Numbered from the stretch's first letter, positions 16,004 to 24,313 are shown. The stretch: 32,683 nucleotides of DNA from an uncultured Lachnospiraceae bacterium (GCA_905236025.1 CAJOOB010000024.1:1-32683), one strand, 5' to 3'. Made by a program: numbers and translations. Notes: generated from the letters alone by a model not told the origin.

Positions 16004-16879
16004 ATGGAACGTGTTGATATTGCAATTATCGGCACAGGCCCGGGTGGTCTGGAAGCAGCTATCACAGCAATTAATCGAAATAAGAAAATATTACTTATCG
16101 GAAGTAGGGATTTTAGTGATAAGGTAAGCAAGGCCCATATGATCAAGAATTATCTGGGCTTACCTGATGCTGCCGGTGATGTTTTGGCAAAAAGTTTTAA
16201 AAATCACATTGAAGGTATGGGCGTTGAAATCACAGAAGATAAGATAAATGCGGTGTATGCAATGGGTAAGTATTTCTCTTTGCAGGGCGCAAATGAAACA
16301 TATGAAGCTACAACCGTTATTTTGGCAACCGGAGTTGTAATGGCAAAGCCGTATCCGGGTGAAAATGAATTCCTTGGAAGGGGCGTAAGTTATTGCGCGA
16401 CGTGTGATGCACCTTTATACAAAGGAAAAACGGTTGCAGTAATTGCGGCAACAAAAAAAGAAGAGGCGGAAGCGGATTTCCTTACGGAAGTATGCGAAAA
16501 TGTCCTTTATTTCCCTCTTTATAAGGAAACACCTTCTGTGTGTGACAAGGTTACGGTTATTAACGAAAAGCCTTTGGAAATTAAGGGAGATATGAAGGCA
16601 CGCACGCTTGTAACAAGCGAGGGTGAGCATAATGTTGATTGTATATTTGTGCTTCGTGATGCAATTTCACCGGGACAGCTGGTTCCGGGGCTTGCAACGG
16701 AAGGGGCACATGTTAAGACAGACAGGCAAATGACAACAAATATACCGGGTTGCTTTGTGTGCGGCGATTTGGCGGGTAAGCCTTATCAGTACATAAAGGC
16801 AGCAGGTGAAGGAAATGTAGCGGCGCTTTCAGCGGTTGACTACATTGCGGAACTAAAAAAAGGAGAGCAGCAGGCTTAA
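16004..16879 (+). CDS. thioredoxin reductase-like flavoprotein lacking the NADPH motif
   Basis: A 291-residue low-molecular-weight thioredoxin reductase-type flavoenzyme. FAD binding is seen at the start (IAIIGTGPGGLEAAI) and at the end (GCFVCGDLAGKPYQYIKAAGEG). The redox pair is CATC in VSYCATCDAP. Where normal enzymes have GxGxxA and HRRxxxR for NADPH, this protein reads VAVIAATKKEEAEADFL and has no HRR motif. That matches what is known of the ferredoxin-dependent flavin thioredoxin reductases of clostridia, which do not use pyridine nucleotides. The thioredoxin gene starts 14 bases after its stop, so thioredoxin is its probable substrate. The start follows GGGAAGGAGATTAA. Confidence 0.88.
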   Translation: MERVDIAIIGTGPGGLEAAITAINRNKKILLIGSRDFSDKVSKAHMIKNYLGLPDAAGDVLAKSFKNHIEGMGVEITEDKINAVYAMGKYFSLQGANETYEATTVILATGVVMAKPYPGENEFLGRGVSYCATCDAPLYKGKTVAVIAATKKEEAEADFLTEVCENVLYFPLYKETPSVCDKVTVINEKPLEIKGDMKARTLVTSEGEHNVDCIFVLRDAISPGQLVPGLATEGAHVKTDRQMTTNIPGCFVCGDLAGKPYQYIKAAGEGNVAALSAVDYIAELKKGEQQA

Positions 16880-16893
16880 AAAAGGAGAAAAAT

Positions 16894-17202
16894 ATGGTAA
16901 AAAACGTAAACACTAATGAATTTGATGAAGTAAGAAATGCAGATATAGCGGTTGTAGATTTTTATGCAGACTGGTGCGGCCCTTGTAAGATGGTTGGCCC
17001 TGTGGTTGAAGAAATCTCAAACGAGGTTACGGACGTTAACTTTTATAAAGTAAACGTTGACAATAACCATGATTTGGCAACAGAGTTTGGCATCATGTCA
17101 ATTCCTGCAATCTTCGTATTTAAGAAGGGCGTAAAAGTTGCTGAGCAGATTGGGTTTGCACCAAAGGATGCGCTTCTTGCAATGATTAATGCGGCAAAAT
17201 AA
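16894..17202 (+). CDS. trxA: thioredoxin
   Basis: A 102-residue cytosolic dithiol oxidoreductase with the classic active site FYADWCGPCKM (Cys28, Cys31) and the cis-proline in IMSIPAIFVF. The length is normal for the family. It follows the reductase-like gene by 14 bases with AAAGGAGAAAA as ribosome site, so the two are almost certainly co-transcribed and form one redox couple. The last 17 bases of the gene, stop included, are repeated just downstream. Confidence 0.97.
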   Translation: MVKNVNTNEFDEVRNADIAVVDFYADWCGPCKMVGPVVEEISNEVTDVNFYKVNVDNNHDLATEFGIMSIPAIFVFKKGVKVAEQIGFAPKDALLAMINAAK

Positions 17203-17260
17203 GATTTATTCTGCTGAATTTTGATTTTAATGCGGCAAAATAATTAAAGAAATGTATTAA

Positions 17261-17292
17261 AGATAAGCTGCGTTTTGCGGCTTATCTTTTTT
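17261..17292 (+). terminator. terminator of the thioredoxin operon
   Basis: Stem AGATAAGC/GCTTATCT, extended by a GC pair past a T-G contact, with a short T-rich loop, followed by TTTTTT. It lies 58 bases after trxA. Confidence 0.87.
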
Positions 17293-17513
17293 GCCTTATA
17301 ATTCGTAAACGTGATGCTTTCAAAGAAATTTGAAAATTTCATATTTCGTGTTTGTTTTTTGGTTTATGCTACATTCTCAATTTAAAAATTTAAGTCAATT
17401 ATCGAAATAATTGTAACGCAGGTTTGAAAATATGTGTTTATTAGAGTGAAGGCCTTTATAAAACCGATATTATAACTGAATGTCGGTAAATAATCTGACG
17501 GAGGACAGTGGTT
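17293..17513 (+). promoter_or_regulatory. upstream region of the sigma factor operon with a hairpin
   Basis: No gene is seen. A 9-bp hairpin ACCGATATT/AATGTCGGT (17463-17487, seven-base loop, one T-G pair) lies 12 bases before the GGAGGA ribosome site. I could not place a convincing SigA promoter. ECF factors often drive their own operon from unusual boxes; GTAACG near 17414 might be part of one, but the -10 is unclear. Confidence 0.4.
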
Positions 17514-18074
17514 ATGGAAGATAAGGAAATTATCAGATTATACTTTGAAAAAGATGAGACGGCAATTGAAAAGACTAAGGAAAAGTATGGCCATTGGCTT
17601 AAAACTCTTTCATATGGAATTGTAAGGGATATTCAAACGGCTGAGGAATGTGAGAACGACACTTATTTAAAGGCGTGGCAGACCATTCCGCCAAAAGACC
17701 CAAAAGAGTATTTTTACCCGTATTTGGCCTGTATAATCAGAAATATTTCCCTTAATTGCTGCAGAATTAAGAAAAGCTTAAAGCGAAGTGCTCATATTTG
17801 TGAGCTTAGTGCGGAACTTGAAACGGTTCTTCCGGGCGGCTCTGACACAGAATCAATGATTGATGAGTATATTCTTAAATCGACAATAAATAACTTCCTT
17901 GCCTCCATATCCAAGGATAAGCGGATAGTTTTTGTAAGAAGGTATTTTTATCTTGATTCGGTAAGCGACATTGCAAAAAATATAGGCGTTTCGGAAAGCA
18001 AGGTAAAGGTGACTCTTATGAGATTAAGACAGAAATTGTCGGGATATCTTAAAAAGGAGGGCTACACACTATGA
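17514..18074 (+). CDS. ECF-type RNA polymerase sigma factor
   Basis: A 186-residue sigma-70 family protein with regions 2 and 4 only, as in ECF factors. Region 2 shows AEECENDTYLKAWQTIPP and FYPYLACIIRNISLNCCR; region 4 shows RIVFVRRYFYLDSVSDIAKNIGVSESKVKVTLMRLRQKL with a helix-turn-helix. It is likely to direct polymerase to a small stress or envelope regulon. The start at 17514 follows GGAGGACAG at good spacing; a GTG two codons earlier is less likely. Its stop overlaps the start of the next gene (ATGA), the usual arrangement for a sigma factor and its membrane anti-sigma partner. Confidence 0.92.
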   Translation: MEDKEIIRLYFEKDETAIEKTKEKYGHWLKTLSYGIVRDIQTAEECENDTYLKAWQTIPPKDPKEYFYPYLACIIRNISLNCCRIKKSLKRSAHICELSAELETVLPGGSDTESMIDEYILKSTINNFLASISKDKRIVFVRRYFYLDSVSDIAKNIGVSESKVKVTLMRLRQKLSGYLKKEGYTL

Positions 18075-19120
18075 ACGGAAATGAATTATTAGACAAAATG
18101 GACTTAATTGATCCAAAATATATTGAAGAAGCGGGGAAAATGCAGAAAAAGAGAAATGTCATGCTTAAATATTTGCCTTATGTTGCATCTCTTTTGCTTG
18201 TGTTGTCTTTGGCGGGTACGTATTTTGCATATGTACACAAATCTCAGGGACTGCGAGAGTCACAGATTTTGGATTATACGGAAGAAAGTAGTCAAAACAG
18301 CGAATACATCACAAAGCATGTAACTTCGGATGAGGGAACCGGCGAAGAAATTGCCGTTGTAATGCAGTGGGATGATATGACAGATGCCTGCAGGTATAAA
18401 TCCCTTGTTTACGGGGATAAGGAATATACAACCGGTTTAATTGCTGTGTGGGAAGAAAATGTGGGAGATGCGCTTGATTACGCGGATATTAGCGGGTACG
18501 ACATATATACGGACACCACACATACACTTAACAGATTATGCTGTGCAATTGCGGGAATTAATCCGGAGGCAGCGGTTTGCGTAAAATTTAATGAAACGGA
18601 TAAATACCACTATGCATACGTAAATACAAATTATACGCCGGAAACTCTTGGTGATTTTATAAGTGATTTAAATCTTACAGAAACGCTTGAAACAGGGCTT
18701 ATTTACGATGAAAGAGATTCGTCACAGACCATTGTGTATGAAGATGTGGATAAAAGTCTGATTTTTGAAATGCTTCTTTCTGACACAACCTTGGAAAATG
18801 AACCGGATGGGACTTATAAAGATGTTGGAAAAAATATATTTGAAATAAGTGTGAGTGTGGACGTGCTTGGCTATCATAACGTAACAATTACCCTTACGGA
18901 CACAGGATATATGTGGACAAACATTCTTTCAAGCGGCAAGTATTTCTATGTTGGAACGGAGAAAATTGAGGCGTTTATTGAGGAAGTGACAAAAAACCAC
19001 CAGGGATACATATATATTTATGATTCTCTTACGGGTACGGGCGAACTTAATGAAGATGTAACGGCAGAGGAAGAAGAGTTAGAAACCGTTGTAATGACAA
19101 CGTCTGCGGCAAAAGAGTAA
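18071..19120 (+). CDS. probable membrane anti-sigma factor
   Basis: A 349-residue single-pass membrane protein read from an ATGA overlap with the sigma gene, which implies coupled translation. The first 30 residues (NELLDKMDLIDPKYIEEAGKMQ) are cytoplasmic and are the likely sigma-binding part. A transmembrane segment follows at about 34-53 (LPYVASLLLVLSLAGTYFAYV). The extracellular part of nearly 300 residues matches no domain I can name; it contains a stretch with repeated beta-like segments and two close cysteines (RLCCAIAG). It ends in an acidic, Thr-rich tail. Function is inferred from gene order and topology, not from a recognised anti-sigma zinc motif, which is absent. Confidence 0.75.
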   Translation: MNGNELLDKMDLIDPKYIEEAGKMQKKRNVMLKYLPYVASLLLVLSLAGTYFAYVHKSQGLRESQILDYTEESSQNSEYITKHVTSDEGTGEEIAVVMQWDDMTDACRYKSLVYGDKEYTTGLIAVWEENVGDALDYADISGYDIYTDTTHTLNRLCCAIAGINPEAAVCVKFNETDKYHYAYVNTNYTPETLGDFISDLNLTETLETGLIYDERDSSQTIVYEDVDKSLIFEMLLSDTTLENEPDGTYKDVGKNIFEISVSVDVLGYHNVTITLTDTGYMWTNILSSGKYFYVGTEKIEAFIEEVTKNHQGYIYIYDSLTGTGELNEDVTAEEEELETVVMTTSAAKE

Positions 19121-19172
19121 GCGTGGTTTAAGTTAAGATGACAATACATGCAGGATAAAAATGAGAAGAAAA

Positions 19173-19218
19173 AGTACCGGCTTCAAACAAAGGCGTTTGG
19201 GGCCGGTACTGTATTTTT
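19173..19218. terminator. bidirectional terminator between the anti-sigma and MIF-like genes
   Basis: A 16-bp stem: AGTACCGGCTTCAAAC pairs with GTTTGGGGCCGGTACT (two T-G pairs) around a six-base loop. An A run lies before it and TATTTTT after it, so it works for both converging genes. Confidence 0.9.
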
Positions 19219-19227
19219 GATATTTAC

Positions 19228-19569
19228 TTAGAAATTTCTGCCGTTCCAGCCCCAATCGTTTGTGCCAAGATATGAAACGTAAACATTCTTTGCCGGGATA
19301 TCCAGTTCTTCTTCAAAGATATTGCAGATGGCCGCCGTGAACTTGTCACATTCACTTGATTTTGGCTGACCAAAGACTCTTACCGCAACGTAAGCTCCCT
19401 TTTCAAGCTTGTTACCTGCCATATAAAGGCAGTATTCGTCTTCAAATCCAACCATAAGAAAAGATTCAGGCTTTCCGATTATTGAAATTTCTTTACCCAA
19501 ACGGGCTTTGATGGCTTCTCTTTTTTCGTCAGAAACCTTGAGTGTGATTTTTGAATCTATAAAAGGCAT
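19228..19569 (-). CDS. macrophage migration inhibitory factor-like (phenylpyruvate tautomerase) protein
   Basis: A 113-residue member of the MIF/tautomerase superfamily. Proline 2 (MPFIDSK), the catalytic N-terminal base after methionine removal, is present, and the C-terminal GWNGRNF matches the MIF end. The middle FLMVGFED---LYMAG--LEKGAYVAVRVFG fits the beta-alpha-beta repeat of the trimer. Bacterial members can tautomerise phenylpyruvate in vitro; the real substrate is usually not known. I chose the ATG at 19569, preceded by TAGGAGGAATT, because a longer frame would bury the catalytic proline. It stands alone between a terminator and the divergent rlmD-type gene. Confidence 0.93.
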   Translation of the reverse strand: MPFIDSKITLKVSDEKREAIKARLGKEISIIGKPESFLMVGFEDEYCLYMAGNKLEKGAYVAVRVFGQPKSSECDKFTAAICNIFEEELDIPAKNVYVSYLGTNDWGWNGRNF

Positions 19570-19714
19570 AATTCCTCCTAAATGTTGCAAACTTTGGTTA
19601 CACGGATATATTAAGGCAAAACTTTGCCAAAAGTCAATAAATCTAAAGGATTTCCTTGTTATAATTTGCTTAAACTGATATTATAAAATGGTAAAAAAGA
19701 TTTAGAGGTATATC

Positions 19715-21118
19715 ATGAAAAAAGGCGAAATATACGAAGGTACGGTCTTGGAATTGTGCTTTCCAAACAAAGGAAAAATAAAATATACGGATGAAGACGG
19801 TACGGTCTATACATGTACCGTAAAAGATGCGCTTTCGGGACAGACGGTTCGCTTTGCGGTTAAGAAAAAACGTGAAAGAAAGTGCGAATGCGTGCTTTTA
19901 GAGGTGTTAGAGAAATCCCCGTTACAAAGTAAGGAGCCAAAGTGCGCGCATTTTGGCAGGTGCGGCGGATGTACGTATGAGGAACTTGAATATGAAAAAC
20001 AGGTGGAACTTAAGGCAGAGATGGTAAAAAAGCTGATTGATCCGGTCTGCTCGGATTATATATTTGAGGGCATTACAAAAAGCCCAAATCCGTGGGAATA
20101 CAGAAACAAGATGGAGTTTTCATTTGGCGACGAATATAAGGACGGGCCGCTTGCGCTTGGTCTTCATGCAAAGAATTCCAATTACGACCTTGTGAATGTG
20201 ACCAATTGCCACATAGTAAATAACGATTTTAACCAAATTTTGAATGCGGTGTTTGAATACTGCAATAAAAAAGAACTTCCGTATTTTCATGTAAGGAGAA
20301 GATGCGGATATTTGAGGCATTTACTTATAAGAAGAGCGCAAAAAAGAGGAGAAATCCTTGTGGATTTGGTTACAAGAAGTGATGTAACGGGATATGAAGG
20401 GAAAGAGCCGCTTTCAGACGCAGAATTAAAAGAGCTTTCGGAAATTGTAACGGGCCTTAATTTAAACGGCGAAGTTGTGGGCTTTTTGCATACAATAAAT
20501 GATTCATTCGGAGATGCGGTAATAAATGAAAAGACGGATATTGTGTATGGCCGCGATTATATTTATGAGGAACTTTTGGGCTTAAAATTTAAGATATCGG
20601 CATTTTCATTCTTTCAGACAAATTCGCTTGGCGCTGAGAAACTCTATGAAAAAGCCCGTGAATACATTGGTGAAATAAAAGGGAGCACAGTGTTTGACTT
20701 ATACAGCGGAACCGGTACAATTGCGCAGATGCTTGCAAAAAGTGCCGGCCACGTAACGGGTGTTGAGATTGTTCCTGAGGCTGTTGAAGCCGCAAAAGTA
20801 AACGCAAAGTTAAATAACCTTGAAAACTGCGATTTCCTTGCGGGCGACGTCTTAAAGGTATTAGACGACATCAAAGAAAAGCCTGACTATATTGTGCTTG
20901 ACCCGCCGCGCGCCGGCATTATGCCAAAAGCAATGGAGAAAATTATTAATTACTCGGTGGACAGAATTGTCTATATTTCCTGCGTTCCAACGAGTCTTGC
21001 AAGGGATCTTGAGCCGCTTTTGGCAGCAGGATACAAACTGCAGAAAGTGGCCTGCGTTGATATGTTCCCGCAAACCAAAGGGGTAGAGACTGTAGTGTTG
21101 CTACAAAGAGTGAACTAA
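19715..21118 (+). CDS. rlmD: 23S rRNA (uracil-C5)-methyltransferase, RlmD/RumA type
   Basis: A 467-residue SAM-dependent methyltransferase that makes 5-methyluridine in 23S rRNA. An N-terminal TRAM-like RNA-binding domain (about 1-70) is followed by the iron-sulfur cysteines in CAHFGRCGGC. The methyltransferase domain has FSFFQTN, then VFDLYSGTGTIAQMLA as the SAM motif, GVEIVPEAVEAAKVNAKLN, and LDPPRAG with the catalytic cysteine in VYISCVPTSLARDL. Family members in Firmicutes often modify U747, U1939 or both (RlmCD type), so the exact site is uncertain. The start follows TTAGAGGTATATC. Confidence 0.93.
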   Translation: MKKGEIYEGTVLELCFPNKGKIKYTDEDGTVYTCTVKDALSGQTVRFAVKKKRERKCECVLLEVLEKSPLQSKEPKCAHFGRCGGCTYEELEYEKQVELKAEMVKKLIDPVCSDYIFEGITKSPNPWEYRNKMEFSFGDEYKDGPLALGLHAKNSNYDLVNVTNCHIVNNDFNQILNAVFEYCNKKELPYFHVRRRCGYLRHLLIRRAQKRGEILVDLVTRSDVTGYEGKEPLSDAELKELSEIVTGLNLNGEVVGFLHTINDSFGDAVINEKTDIVYGRDYIYEELLGLKFKISAFSFFQTNSLGAEKLYEKAREYIGEIKGSTVFDLYSGTGTIAQMLAKSAGHVTGVEIVPEAVEAAKVNAKLNNLENCDFLAGDVLKVLDDIKEKPDYIVLDPPRAGIMPKAMEKIINYSVDRIVYISCVPTSLARDLEPLLAAGYKLQKVACVDMFPQTKGVETVVLLQRVN

Positions 21119-21247
21119 TAGAAATCCTTGAATTTACGCACTTTTTTGAGCGTTTTAATGAAAACGTATTAAACGGAATAGGAATTGCAGGTATGGATTA
21201 GAGAAATGTAGTAAAATCAGGACATCGAATAAAGATGGTGGAGGAAG

Positions 21248-22150
21248 ATGGAGTTTATGGAAAAACGGACAAAACAAATCCTAAAACAGATATTTATATG
21301 GCCGTTTCGGAGGGCATTATTGATTTCTGTTCCCGGGTTTATCATGGTCGGATATGCGCTGAATCATGGCTTCGGAAATGTTTTGGATTATGTGGCTTAT
21401 ATGTACTCAAGTTACGGACTTGTGGTACTTGGGATTGCTACGGCGACGGGCATATTTGAGGTGGCTGGGAGACTTAGAAACAGCGCATTTTATAAATGGT
21501 TGCAAAGCCTGCCGGTGATCGGCAGGCTTATATGCGATGTGGAGCACAGAGTAAGGGTATCCTTATACTTAGGAGGAATCTTTACTTGGATATATGCTTT
21601 CTTGAAAATCAGTACGGGAATCATTTATAACTCTTTATGGCTTTTGTTTTTTGGTTGTTATTATGTGATGATCAGTTTCTTAAGGCTCTATATTATTGAC
21701 GGAGAACGGCGATATTCCGATGATACCCGGATACGGGATGAATACAAAAGATACCTGAAATGCGGGATTGTGCTTCTTGTTATAGATTCAAGTCTGATTC
21801 CGATTATTGATATGGCCTCCGCTCTGGAGGGCGTGATCGAATACCCCGGCTATCTCATTTATGGTATGGCAACCTATTCGTTTTTTACGGTCATTGTCTG
21901 CGTTGTCAATGCCATCAAGTTTAAAGGGTATCATCGGCCCATATTTTCTGCGGCGAGGATCTGTAGTCTGACCGGGGCGCTGGTCTCCATGTTATCACTT
22001 GAAATTGCCATGACAGCCAGATTTGGCGCAGCGGAAACGGCCTTCAGGAAGTATATGACCGCCGTTACGGGAGGGCTGATTATTATCCTTGTGATGGTCA
22101 TGGCTCTCATGATGATCTTAAGATCCAGACGCTTTTTTAGGCAACAATAA
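21248..22150 (+). CDS. uncharacterised polytopic membrane protein
   Basis: I do not recognise this 300-residue protein. By eye it has about six or seven hydrophobic segments: around 19-37, 50-72, 98-117, 121-144, 166-186, 196-218 and 265-290. Between them are basic cytoplasmic loops, for example DGERRYSDDTRIRDEYKRYLK after the fourth. The start ATG follows GGTGGAGGAAG. Codon use looks unlike the neighbours: CGG, GGG, ATC and CTG are frequent, and the stretch reads as richer in G+C. That suggests a separate origin for this gene, but I have not computed it. It lies between rlmD and a broken gene. Confidence 0.7.
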   Translation: MEFMEKRTKQILKQIFIWPFRRALLISVPGFIMVGYALNHGFGNVLDYVAYMYSSYGLVVLGIATATGIFEVAGRLRNSAFYKWLQSLPVIGRLICDVEHRVRVSLYLGGIFTWIYAFLKISTGIIYNSLWLLFFGCYYVMISFLRLYIIDGERRYSDDTRIRDEYKRYLKCGIVLLVIDSSLIPIIDMASALEGVIEYPGYLIYGMATYSFFTVIVCVVNAIKFKGYHRPIFSAARICSLTGALVSMLSLEIAMTARFGAAETAFRKYMTAVTGGLIIILVMVMALMMILRSRRFFRQQ

Positions 22151-22253
22151 AGTCGACACAGTAATGTGGACAAATCGCATTTAATAAGTTAAAATGTGTG
22201 AGAATTTTTTAAAGTAAACGATATTTAAAAAATTATAAAATAAAGTGATCATT

Positions 22254-23394
22254 ATGGAAGAAATATCATACGAACAATTAAATAAAATGCCGAAAAGTTC
22301 TTATATATTAGTGGATATCAGAGATGAGGCCTTAACAACATACGGAATGATTCCTGGAGCAGTGAACATATGCGAAAAAGACCTTGATGGTGCCAATGGT
22401 CTTGAGTTACTTCCGCCTGATAAGAAAGTGATTTTTTACTGTGAAGTGGGTCATAAATCAAGGCTTATTGACGAAAAACTGTCGAAGTTTTCCGGAAGAG
22501 ACTGTTACAGTCTTGCCGAAGGTTATATTGGATATGTAAGAGCCTGTATGGCTACTGAGGATTTGAAAAAGGAAAAGAGAAAAAAGGCAGAAGAAAGTAT
22601 ACAAAAAAAATTTCATAAGCGGCTTTTCTCTCCTTTTGCCAAAGCGTGCAAAACATATCAACTTATCAGTGAAAACGATCATATTGCGGTATGTATCTCC
22701 GGAGGGAAGGATTCCGTGCTCATGGCCAAACTTTTTCAAGAGATACAGCGTCACAGACAGATGAATTTCCGACTGACTTTTTTGGTGATGAATCCGGGAT
22801 ATAATGAGGAAAATCTTCAACTTATCAAGAGTAATGCGAGTGCTTTGGGAATACCGATTACCGTATTTGAAAGTACCATTTTTGATGCGGTTGATACGGT
22901 TGAAAAGAACCCTTGTTATTTGTGCGCCAGAATGAGGAGAGGTCATCTATACAATAAAGCAAAAGAATTAGGATGTAACAAAATTGCGCTGGGACATCAT
23001 TATGATGATGTGATTGAGACTATATTGATGGGGATGTTACATGGCGCTCAGATTCAGACGATGATGCCGAAACTCCACAGTACTAACTATGAGGGAATGG
23101 AATTGATAAGGCCGCTTTATCTGGTAAGAGAGCGATATATGTGCATGGAGAGATTATAATGATCTGCATTTTCTTCAGTGCGCATGTCATTTTACCGAAA
23201 CTTGCAGTGTATGTCATATTGATGGAACCACAGCGTCAAAGCGTCTTGAGACAAAGAGGTTAATTGCTGAGTTAAAAAAGACAAATCCGTATGTGGAATC
23301 AAATATTTTCAGAAGTATGGAAAATGTAAATCTTGATACGGTTATTGAATATAAAAAAGATGGTATACGTCACAATTTTTTGGATGAGTACTGA
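22254..23394 (+). pseudogene. rhodanese-TtcA-like fusion gene with a +1 frameshift
   Basis: The frame from 22254 codes for an N-terminal rhodanese domain (about 1-100, active-site Cys in FYCEVGHKS), followed by a PP-loop ATPase domain of the TtcA/TilS type with SGGKDS at 149-154 and CYLCARMRRG. TtcA proteins thiolate cytidine 32 in tRNA using an iron-sulfur cluster. The frame ends early at 23159. Dropping one base at about 23133 (a C after codon 293, GAG) restores reading for 86 more codons, including HFTETCSVCH, ENVNLDTVIEYKK and the end RHNFLDEY, which is typical of this family. The intact protein would have 379 residues. Either the gene is recently broken or the base is a sequencing error. 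Confidence 0.87.
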
Positions 23395-23434
23395 TCTTTT
23401 GACGGTTGTACTAAAAAGAATGAAGATGGAAATA

Positions 23435-24097
23435 ATGAATAATAAAATCAACACAGTTATTTTTGATTTGGATGGAACGCTTTTAGATACATTAAAAGAT
23501 TTGCAAATCAGCACAAACTACGCCCTTAAAAAACACGGAATGAAGGAACGAACGCTTGATGAAGTGAGATGCTTTGTCGGAAACGGTGTGGCAAAGTTAA
23601 TTGAAAGGGCGATTGACGGTGGTCTCGAAAATAAGGAATACGCCGAGGTTTTAGAAGATTTTAAAAATCATTACAAACTTCACTGTAACGACAACACAGC
23701 GCCGTATGACGGGATTCCTGCGCTTTTATCAGAGCTTAAGAAAAGCGGAATGAAGATGGCCATCGTCTCGAATAAGTTTGATGCGGCGGTTAAGGAGCTT
23801 AACAGCCTTTATTTTTCTGATTATATTCAGGTTGCAATTGGGGAGAGTGAAAAAATTAAGAAAAAGCCGGCGCCGGATACGGTGAATGCCGCAATTGAGG
23901 AGCTTGGCAGCTGTGTTAATGAATGCGTATACGTGGGGGATTCCGATGTGGACGTTATGACCGCAAAAAATGTTGGGATTCCGTGCATTAGCGTGACATG
24001 GGGGTTTAGAGATAAGGATGAGTTGAAGGACCGCGGAGGGACGATGTTTGCGGATGTTCCGGGGGATATTCTTAAGATTTGCGCCTCCGAAGAGTAG
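23435..24097 (+). CDS. HAD-family phosphatase, phosphoglycolate phosphatase-like
   Basis: A 220-residue HAD superfamily hydrolase of the Gph/PGP subfamily. Motif I VIFDLDGTLLD carries the nucleophile Asp11 and acid/base Asp13; motif II is IVSNKF; motif III and IV are KKKPAPDT and VYVGDSDVDV. The cap domain between about 20 and 85 is helical. Possible substrates are phosphoglycolate, pyridoxal phosphate or small sugar phosphates; the sequence does not decide. The start is uncertain: ATG codons at 23420, 23426 and 23435 are all in frame, and I chose the last because it directly precedes the FDLDGT strand and has GATGGA upstream. It lies 40 bases after the frameshifted TtcA-like gene, on the same strand. 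Confidence 0.9.
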   Translation: MNNKINTVIFDLDGTLLDTLKDLQISTNYALKKHGMKERTLDEVRCFVGNGVAKLIERAIDGGLENKEYAEVLEDFKNHYKLHCNDNTAPYDGIPALLSELKKSGMKMAIVSNKFDAAVKELNSLYFSDYIQVAIGESEKIKKKPAPDTVNAAIEELGSCVNECVYVGDSDVDVMTAKNVGIPCISVTWGFRDKDELKDRGGTMFADVPGDILKICASEE

Positions 24098-24220
24098 GAA
24101 AGCCATTAACTTGTTTGTAACGTAATGACTGCATATCTTTCTCAGAGCGCTTAAAAATGCGCCTTCGAAAAATATACAGTCATTACGTTTCTACGTTTTC
24201 CCGCTTTCTACTCTACGAGG
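24084..24220 (+). repeat. long imperfect inverted repeat, about 137 bases
   Basis: The left arm begins inside the end of the HAD gene. AGAGTAG and AAAGC (24091-24102) face GCTTTCTACTCT (24203-24214), and CCTC (24085-24088) faces GAGG (24217-24220). Further in, ACGTAATGACTG (24120-24131) pairs perfectly with CAGTCATTACGT (24177-24188), extended by ATAT/ATAT. A small GCGC/GCGC hairpin sits at the tip. It could be a structured RNA, a DNA repeat element or part of a compound terminator. No second copy is seen in the window. Confidence 0.65.
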
Positions 24221-24224
24221 CTTT

Positions 24225-24249
24225 AAGGCGTGGCCACGGCTTTTTTTTT
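24225..24249 (+). terminator. terminator after the long hairpin
   Basis: AAGGCGT/ACG-GCTTT pairs with one bulged G around a GGCC loop and runs into nine T residues. It closes the HAD transcript, or an RNA made from the preceding inverted repeat. Confidence 0.65.
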
Positions 24250-24284
24250 AACAGTGCGGTTGGGATTTTTGTGCAACTCTTGGC

Positions 24285-24313
24285 TTGACATTAAAGTTTT
24301 AAAAGTTTAAAAT
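24285..24313 (+). promoter_or_regulatory. SigA promoter of the DUF6935-like gene
   Basis: Consensus TTGACA (24285-24290), a spacer of exactly 17 bases and TAAAAT (24308-24313), 51 bases before the start codon. Confidence 0.8.

Noticed and set aside
23299-23514. Minus-strand frame of 71 codons over the end of the TtcA-like gene.
   Set aside because: It lies antisense to the restored C-terminal frame of that gene and has no start signal or family resemblance.
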